Source: Diphasiastrum complanatum
Taxonomy: Eukaryota > Streptophyta > Lycopodiopsida > Lycopodiales > Lycopodiaceae
Reading direction: 5' to 3'
DNA: 64,000 bases
Assembly (NCBI GenBank): GCA_029204225.1
Contig: CM055092.1
Location: 99,399,460 to 99,463,459, forward strand
The first letter of the stretch is position 1. Every line of letters begins with the position of its first letter. Shown here in pieces: positions 56,859 through 64,000 of the stretch. Below the pieces are notes generated by a model. That model was not told the DNA's origin, made no database searches, and was given only the letters and a program-made list of their open reading frames with translations. A program made the translations under genes and the position numbers.

Positions 56859-57700
56859 AGATCAAACTGGTTGACAGTTTCTCACAGTCCCTCTTCGACT
56901 AGTTTAGAATAGACTTCGAGAATACTCCAAGTGAAGTCCTATGCTTTAAAGGTAAGCATGTGTTTTCCAAGTGCTTTCGTGAAGATATCAGCTACACATT
57001 CCATTGAAGACACATGTTGAAGCTCCACCTCCTTTGCCATGGCTTGTTCTCACAAAGTGGCATGCCACCTCAATATGCTTGCTCCTAGTATGAAAGTTAG
57101 GATTGTTTGCCAACTTTTGGGCTGAAAGGTTGTCACAAAAGATGATTGGGCTCTCTAAAAATTCCAGCAAGTTAAGATCCTTTATCATCCTCTTGATCCA
57201 TATATCTCCTTTGTGTAATGAGTAAGAACTTTGTAATCGGCCTCACTAGATGACAATGAGAGAGTGGCTTGTTTCTTCGACATCCATGATATAGCTCAAT
57301 CACCTATGAAAATACAATGTGCACTTGTGGATTTTCTATCCATTTGATCTCTAGAAAAGTCTAAATCTGAAAAACCATACAAGTTTGGTGATGATCCCTC
57401 ATACAATATGCCAAAATCTCGAGTGCCCATGATGTATCTCAAAACTCTTTTCTCTAGCTTCCAATGCTCTTCACTAGGATATTACATAAATTGGCTTAAT
57501 CTACCAACAAAATAGCTTATATCTAGTCTTGTGATGGTTAGATATATAAGTGAACCAACTAGCTTTCTATAGAGAGTAATGTCCTCGAAGGATCTTTCAT
57601 TACCTCTTATAGTTAGCTTTACATTTGACTCCATAGGTGTATCACAACACTTTGCATCTACCATATGAATTTCAGCATATGAATCCTAAGAGAGCGATAG
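56859..57700 (-). pseudogene. Antisense copia RT/RNase H end
   Basis: On the minus strand, KLVGSLIYLTITRLDISYFV followed by GRLSQFM (57570-57482) is the copia RT-RNase H connection. A stop and frame changes follow, then SPIIFCDNLSAQKLANNPNF and HTRSKHIEVACHFVR (57150-57040), the RNase H C-terminal block. It is truncated at both ends. Confidence 0.85.
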
Positions 57701-58094
57701 CATATTTAAAATTTCAGCATGAAGATCCACATCTAACTCTAACATCCATTAACCCTAAGCATTAACACTAAGATGCACAATAAAGATAACTCGAGTTGGT
57801 CCCTTTTTATAATAGAGAGGAGAACCCTAGCCTCATAATCCTATTGGTCCATTTCTACCTCCCTAATTATTCAAATTTATAAAAGAGTGAAATCTATCCA
57901 AAATTGGAGGGAAACCCGACTTTATTTAATAACTTGACATTTAGGCCCTGCGACATGAAAGTCCCGCAAAAAGGCCTAAAGTCCTTTTATCAAATAACTA
58001 TGTGATCCTTGGGTTGGACTTACATACGCAGGGTGCCAAATCCCTCTCACTTATTAACTAGGGTCAGGGTTGCCTTGGGATCCGCAAACCCTCC
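57701..58094. other. Non-coding stretch with the CGCAGGGTGCC block
   Basis: From 57960 to 58094 it repeats the block seen at 54725-54870 and in part at 18452-18520 (GGCCTAAAGTCCTTTTAT, TTGCCTTGGGATCCGC, ACCCTCCAAC). A third occurrence without unit C shows that this block is its own repeat, perhaps an LTR edge. Confidence 0.55.
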
Positions 58095-58580
58095 AACACA
58101 ATCGCAACCGGATGCCAACAACTCACATCTCAACCGGATGGCAATCTTGACCGGATACCAACAACTCAAATCTCAACCGAATGGCAATCTCGACCGGATG
58201 CCAACAAAGACAAAATCTCGACTAGATCAAAGTCATCACATATCGACTGAATCACTTGTTTTAAATCACGACCGGATTAGAGTCATCACATATCGACCGG
58301 ATCACCTGCTTAAAATCTCGACCAGAGCAGAGTCATCACATCTCGACTGGATCCAAAGAAAAAATCTCGACCGGATCACCTATTTTAAATCTCGACCACA
58401 GCAGAGTCATCACATCTTGACTGGATCCAAAGAAAAAATCTCGACCGAATCCAAAGACAAAATCTCGACCGGATCAGAGTTAACACATCTCGACCAGATC
58501 CAAAAGACAAAATCTCGATCGGATCAGTATCTCAAATCTCGACCGGATCACCTGTTTAAAATCTTGACCGGGTACCATGT
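58095..58580. repeat. Minisatellite with AAATCTCGACCGGAT core
   Basis: About fifteen irregular units of 20-45 bp carry the core AAATCTCGACCGGATC with tails such as AGAGTCATCACAT. The core differs from the 44.6-45.5 kb field (AAATCTCAACCGA) by one or two bases. Confidence 0.85.
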
Positions 58581-58883
58581 GATGGTTTTGTTGGAGTGAA
58601 ATTAGATGTATAATATGATAGAGAGTACATGAAAAAGAGGGCCTCTCATGTGTATTCATTTTTGACAAAGTCCATCATTGGAGAATGTTCTTCTACATAG
58701 AGTACACAAGTAAAACATAGGCTCCCAAGAGGGAGTACACTTTTAGGCGTTAATACCAACTAGAAGTAAATACCCAAGATCTCTCTTCATAATCTTTATA
58801 GTCATTGTTGCCACCTCTCAAGTTCGAGCCTTCCCTTGGAAACCAAGAAGCATTGTTGCCACCTGCATTAGTCTTGCCATGCA
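58581..58883. other. Upstream intergenic stretch
   Basis: No gene or repeat is recognised between the minisatellite and the promoter region of the dioxygenase gene. Confidence 0.4.
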
Positions 58884-58911
58884 TATATAAAGGTTGTCAT
58901 GCATATATAAA
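58884..58911 (+). promoter_or_regulatory. Duplicated TATA box with RY (CATGCAT) motif
   Basis: TATATAAA occurs at 58884-58891 and 58904-58911 inside an exact 20-bp direct repeat (CATGCATATATAAAGGTTG). CATGCAT matches the plant RY element. Transcription would start near 58920-58940, in the leader of the dioxygenase gene. Confidence 0.5.
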
Positions 58912-59384
58912 GGTTGGGCGTTGGTTCTCTCCGAGAAGACTTAGGCTGCAGTGCCACCGCCACCTCTCCTTCACCCTTAACCCTTCATCCCTACAAGCGG
59001 CTCTGACCTTCTCGATCTATTACGCTACTTCGAAATCTGGGAAATCTCTCTCTCGATCTTTTGGTTGCTTTTGCTCTCGTGCGCGCATACATATCACTGA
59101 CGGTGGAGAAACTACCACACTATTGCTCTATAGCTAAAGATACTGCTAGCTAGTCCGCTGCTATTGCTCAAAAAACTACTCCGCCGCCCACTGATCGGGA
59201 GAAGTTTCCTGTCTCCAACGCCACCATTGCACTGCTGCTCTCTGCACCACTGATACCAGGACCAATTCTGATGCATTGTTCCTGTATAAAGCCTACATTG
59301 GCACTCACTAGCTCTAACAGCATTTTGGGCTTCTGCTGCATAGTGTTTTTTGGTCGGGCTTATCTCAGTATATTCAATTTCAGC

Positions 59385-61133
59385 ATGGATATTGCCCAGA
59401 TTCACGTTCAGGTGTGTGTTTACAAACTTGTTTTTGTGATGCTCGTTCGCAGCTGGAGTTTTCGTCAATGCTATGTGTTGATAGTTGGTTGTAACTAATT
59501 GTATATTTCGTAGCTATTTGGGAGTGAGGACGGGCACCTGGCAGGTCATTGCTTAGTAGTGTCGGATAATGATTGAACGTAGACTGGCCAGAGTGTGAGT
59601 TTAATTCAGCTTGCTTTTCCACGATCCGTCACTTACTCTAATTAATTTCTCTTGCATTCGGTTGCATTTCTATATATTAGCTTGTCAGAGGAAGTTTTTC
59701 TTTCGGAATTGGTGAGAACATGTTTTTGAGTCGAAAGATGGTTTGATCCAAAGCCCATGCAAGCAGTACACATCGCTTTCTTTCCTTCATCACTTCACAT
59801 AGTCTTGCCAACATTTTTCTAACATGGACACAGCAACCTATAAATGGACTGATACTAAATGGTTGATCAGTTATGACATTTCAGTTACAAAAGCTTTTGC
59901 TAGTTAAGACGTTCTACTTATATTGTTTTCACTGAATGTAGAAAGAGTTGGAAGCTTGGGAGTACAATGCAAACGATGAGGATCACCGGCTTACGGACAA
60001 GTTTAGTCCCAATCGTCCAGTGCCACAGGAACACATCCACGGTAATCACACTCAACAAGCAACTACTAAGATTAGTTTTGCTTGTACCTATTGGAGATAT
60101 TGGAGAGGATATGAAAGGAGCAAATTCAAGCTCAATTTACTAACTATGCAAGTTTTGACTGTCAGAGCAGGGAGTGCTGACATGGAAGCTTGATGTAGAC
60201 GAATGGGAAAAGAACACTTTGCTAGAAACAATCAAGATGGATCGTGGGTACAAATACTCGGTATTGTTCTCGCCTAAATTGATTCAGTTGGTTTGTGACT
60301 CTGGAGTTTCTATCAGCTTGAGTTTGTTATTGGAATCGCTATATTAAATCATAGGCCATAAATAGGAGGGAGATGCTAATATTCTCAATGATGTGTGGCA
60401 CTAGGAGGTTGTGACTGTTTGCCCCAAAGAGATGGAAGATTTCGAAGAAAAAGTGAAAGGATTTTTCCAAGAACATATGCATTCTCAAGAGGAAATACGG
60501 TTGATACTTGATGGCAACGGTCAGAAGAGGCCATTAACGAATACTAGCTTAAAAATTAGAATATGTTGTTTTGTCTGTATTTTCAGTAAAATTTAGTGAT
60601 TGCAAGAACAATTTAGCCGTAATGGGTTGATCTTGCGTTTGCAGGCTACTGGGACATTCGAGATTATGACGGTAAATGGATTCGTTTCCGAGTAACTAAG
60701 GGTGATATGATTGTTCTTCCTCCAGGAATGTTTCACAGGTTTACGATTGATGAGAACAATTATATCAAGGTAATGCAACCATGTATGAAACTTTTTCCCA
60801 TATAACGATTTCAGAGTCTTGTTGATTGCAGTGCTAGTGTTACACTCTAAAGCCTGCATACTTGGGTACAGGCACTTCTCTTGTACACAGACGTTCCATA
60901 CAGGACTCAGCATGGAGCGGAGAGTGAAAGTGCTGCAAGGTAAGTAAGCCAGCTCGAGCATGGGTAACATTTGCAAATTGTCTTAGCATTCATAAAGTTC
61001 TCGACTACCACGAAAAAAAGCAAGCTCTTTTACGCTGCTCTCATTGTCTGGATCGTGGTACAGGAAAGAATACGTGGACAAAGTGCTGAATAACCCTGCG
61101 GCCGTTCATAGACACCGGATTACCACTCAGTGA
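59385..61133 (+). CDS. ARD: Acireductone dioxygenase (methionine salvage), seven proposed exons
   Basis: The enzyme oxidises acireductone to formate and the 2-keto acid of methionine, recycling the methylthio group left by ethylene and polyamine synthesis. Proposed exons are 59385-59411, 59942-60041, 60166-60260, 60405-60519, 60645-60769, 60872-60939 and 61064-61133. All introns are GT-AG, phases fit, and the product is about 199 residues, normal for the family. Metal ligands are all present: the two His and Glu in EHMHSQEEIR and the His in PPGMFHRFT. Other family blocks are LEAWEYNANDEDHRL, GVLTWKLDVDEWEKN, GYWDIRDYDGKWIRF and ARKEYVDKVL. Exon 1 (MDIAQIHVQ) is tentative: an in-frame ATG at 59271 would add 38 residues. 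Sequence such as YWDIRD and LLLYTDVPYRTQHG departs from the usual YFDVRD and RLFVGEPVWTPY. No break is seen. Confidence 0.9.
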
Positions 61134-62339
61134 AAGCCAGTCTAGTCTGTTAACAGACTTTTTCCAGCCAAGATGGTGGCTGTTGGATCTCTTATATAGC
61201 TGTCCTAAAAATATCTCTAGCGGCTGTGGCCGGACCACATAAATACCCAGTTATAGATTGGTTTATATCGGCATATCTCGTTTTTTAAGACGCTCCTAAT
61301 TCGCAGGATATATTAGTTAGATATACTATTGATTAGTACAGTACAAAACTGATACAATCATAGAAAATGAGCGGGATTCTTCCCATTCAACTGGATAAGT
61401 TCTGTGCTTGTACAAGGCATATATTTATCTATATGATGAATTGTCACACCAGGGAGTTCTGGAATATAACTATGAAGTTAATTTTCTGTCTGCAGAGCTC
61501 ATAACATTCTATTTTATTACCTTTTTGAGCATTAACATGCTGTCCAATTTCTTTTTTTTTTCAGAATCAAGGGCTGCATAGAAGGTGAAATTTTCATGAC
61601 GATCCCACATGAAGCTACTTGATCTACAATGCCCACATAAAGCTACTTGATATTTAATATGACAAATTCCCTGAAATATACTTAACGATACCTTTCTGAA
61701 TTTCTTCTCTCTTGTAGAATTATATCTTAATTCACTTGAGCTTCAACATAATACATATTCTTGTTTATCGGAAATTAGCTTCAGATCTAGATGTTTTTCT
61801 ATGTGCCGAATCTCAGAGGTTATTATTCCTTCTTTGGATAACTGCAACAAGAAATAATAACTTCTGAGGGCATTGTAGATCAAACAACCTGAACTATTAT
61901 TCTACCCTGAAGCAAAATTTGAGGCTTGGCATATCCTTCAAACTCGTCGTGGTTTAGATCCCATACATTCTTACGCGCTGAAGGTTTGAATTCTTATGTG
62001 AAAGTGCATACTATGGCTATAGTCACTTGGATGATGATCATAGCTTGCCTGGAATCCTTTGTTCTTGGAGCTTTTGAGATCATTTTAGTATCTTTCTATG
62101 AATCGTGTAGATGCAAACAATTGGGGATCGAAAGGAGCATTGCAAGTATTATTAGCTATATTACGAGGAGTTGCATTACTAATTGCTCGCTACATATACT
62201 AGAAATCTTGGTGTATGACACCAAGGAATGCCCTTTAAATTAACATAGATGTGACTAATTGAGGCAACTTTTGTCTAACAAATTAAAAGGCCAAAAGTAA
62301 ATTCTAAAAAATGATTCATGAATCCATTAGTTGTTAACT
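61134..62339. other. 3' flank of the dioxygenase gene, non-coding
   Basis: No further exon with recognisable coding is present. The frame at 61926-62243 has no family signature. The 3' untranslated region and poly(A) site of ARD should lie in the first few hundred bases. Confidence 0.5.
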
Positions 62340-63880
62340 ATATGAGCCTGCTCATTAGCTTTTATAGAGAGTAGTGTCTTCAGAGGTTGCTTCTCTATCT
62401 CTTATACCTCGCTTACTATCTCTTAAACCAAGCTTTATTTCAAAACACTTGGCTAAGTGCTAGCTTCGTCTTTACAATTTATCCATGACTATCTTTCTTG
62501 AACAGTGTCATCAACATATAGTATAAAAATTTGATGTTAAATTCATCAATCATAAATGTGATGTTAAGAAAATGCATTATGCTCACTCACAATGAACTAA
62601 AGCCCACGCTAGAAATTTAGAATCAAGCATTCAAATATCTTGGGGCTTGCTTGAGCCCATACAAGTGTTCTTTTGTTTTAAGGCAGACAAGCTTTTTGCA
62701 TGAAAACACTTTGAGGTAATTACCTTAAAGAATTGAATAAGATAACTTACCATCAAGTGGAGCAAATGGTGGCCTATTTGAAATGAAGTTAAGTGTAATT
62801 GATTGTCTCATCCACCTAAAGTGGGAGCTTTAGAATACATGAAAACTTCTATTTTATCTCTTGTCCATTTCATTTTGTTGAGGAGTCTTTGGGCAAGAAA
62901 TTTGGCTTTGAATACCATGTGTTGTCACAAATTTTGATAGAGTCTTTAGAAATTTACTCATATTGATTAATCTCAATATTTTCATCTTGATGCTGAGTTG
63001 GTTCTCCATCATAGATTTAAACTTAAAGAATGTCTCCTTCACTTGTTCCATGCTCTTAAGTAAGTATATCCATGTATGCCTACTATTGTCATTAATAATC
63101 AATGTATCAAATGTGTTGTATATTGTTTTGTAGTAAACATGTGTTGTAAAACACTCTTTTACTAGAAAAGTGAACATGTGTTGTATATTGTAAAAAAATC
63201 AAGAGGTAGCCCGGTTAGATTATAATTGACCAAATAATGTATGCATTTAAATCGGATGTCCCAATCTCTTGTGCCACAACTCAACCAAAGACACAATTTG
63301 CATAACATTCTTAACTTCTCCATGCTTATAAATAGAAGCTTCTAGCTTATAAATCTTACTATGTTTCATAATATTATGTTTTTCTCCTAATTGTGACTAG
63401 TCATGTGAGAACTAGTAGAAGCACCTACCTATCCACCTTGAATCCCGTGATCCATTAGATAACACATAACATTTGAAGATATCATAAGGGAACTCCCATC
63501 ACCTTATCAAACGTAAAGTTACCTTGCCTACCGACCTTTTATTAAAGTCATCTTCCTCTTAAAACATTCACTTGTAAAATGACCAAGCCTTTTCTTGTAA
63601 AAGAAATTCACCTTTGATTTGTTTTTTTCTACTACTTGCTTATTGGATTTGAATCTCTGATTTTAACTCCATGTTATCTTGCCCTTGGAACTTATATCTA
63701 TAGTAAAAATTTTGCATCATCTTCCTTGATGTTGGAAGATAATTTCTAATGTGGTGTTCATGTTGGCAAGTTGATTCTCCAAGGTAGTAAATTCTTTTTG
63801 GATTGCAATACTTTAAGAAAAGTATTCATGGCCTCTTCCAAATCCATCGGGGAGAATTTGAACAAGTTTTCACAAACGAG
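62340..63880 (-). pseudogene. Antisense copia relic: integrase, protease, gag (family E, copy 2)
   Basis: Read from right to left, the gag/protease part (63870-63308) matches 22392-22960. Integrase lies at 63100-62860 with DNSRHTWIYLLKSMEQVKET and later GIQSQISCPKTPQQNEM, the copia SxxxTPQQN block. RT debris follows toward 62340. The Gly usually after TPQQN is Glu-Met here. Stops and indels are frequent. It is a more complete copy than the one at 22.4-23.2 kb. Confidence 0.8.
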
Positions 63881-64000
63881 TCAGTGAGAGTACTTTACAG
63901 TTTAAGACCCTCTACAAGAGTTCCCAGGTCCCAAAATGAGCCAAAATGAAGCCAGAACCCTCACAAACAATAATTTCTTCGGCAACTAACTCTCGCTGGA
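63881..64000. other. Window end, unassigned
   Basis: The match with the other family-E copy stops near 63870. The last 120 bp show nothing recognisable. Confidence 0.4.

Noticed and set aside
59271..59384. Upstream in-frame ATG as the start of acireductone dioxygenase.
   Set aside because: It would add a 38-residue hydrophobic, Cys-rich extension not typical of the family. The ATG at 59385 gives a normal length. Transcript data could overturn this.
61926..62243. A second host gene after ARD.
   Set aside because: The 105-codon frame shows no family motif, conserved repeat or splice context.

Overview
The window comes from a nuclear genome of a land plant. The evidence is plant-type LTR retrotransposons of both superfamilies, with primer sites complementary to plant tRNA-Asp and initiator tRNA-Met. 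There are also En/Spm (CACTA) transposases carrying the plant DUF4218/DUF4216 modules, and one host gene with GT-AG introns. I cannot fix the species; the low gene density and divergent families would suit a non-seed plant, but that is only an impression. Almost everything is transposable-element DNA, mostly broken. No rRNA gene, CRISPR or bacterial-type operon is present.

Region 1 (1-14762) is the most striking. A minus-strand Ty3/gypsy element of Athila/Tat type (family A) contributes the end of its reverse transcriptase (RT), RNase H and integrase (3091-5152), followed by about 2.7 kb of extra, decayed coding sequence running off the left edge. Next to it lies a 9.6 kb inverted repeat. A complete LTR, primer site, gag, protease and partial RT of the same family (5153-9910, plus) faces an almost identical copy (10004-14762, minus) across a 93-bp spacer. 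The 5' terminus of the plus LTR is joined directly to the point in the minus-strand RT gene where the plus arm's own RT stops. The geometry fits self-integration of a retrotransposon cDNA followed by fold-back copying. Both LTR promoters point into the palindrome, so either transcript could form a hairpin.

Region 2 (14763-28508): a copia remnant; a gypsy family-B relic joined to an unrecognised repeated gene-like unit (15611-20525, with a sister at 50345-56858); a copia RT-RNase H with its 3' LTR; an antisense copia gag; a decayed coding stretch of unknown origin; and an old, transition-riddled family-A LTR inserted in a CACTA transposase.

Region 3 (28509-38986): CACTA territory, with two Tnp2-type transposase relics in opposite orientation, ORF1-type (Transposase_24-like) relics and local tandem duplications. 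It also holds a very small LTR element (TRIM-like, about 36265-36493) whose LTR contains a tRNA-like sequence with A- and B-box matches.

Region 4 (38990-58600): two copia relics, a 3-kb field of minisatellites (44.6-47.6 kb), a gypsy gag relic, the second copy of the family-B plus gene-like unit, an antisense copia fragment, and another minisatellite (58.1-58.6 kb) sharing a core with the first.

Region 5 (58884-61133) holds the only convincing host gene: acireductone dioxygenase of the methionine salvage cycle. It has seven proposed exons, all four metal ligands, and a duplicated TATA box about 0.5 kb upstream. The right end (62.3-63.9 kb) is again an antisense copia relic.
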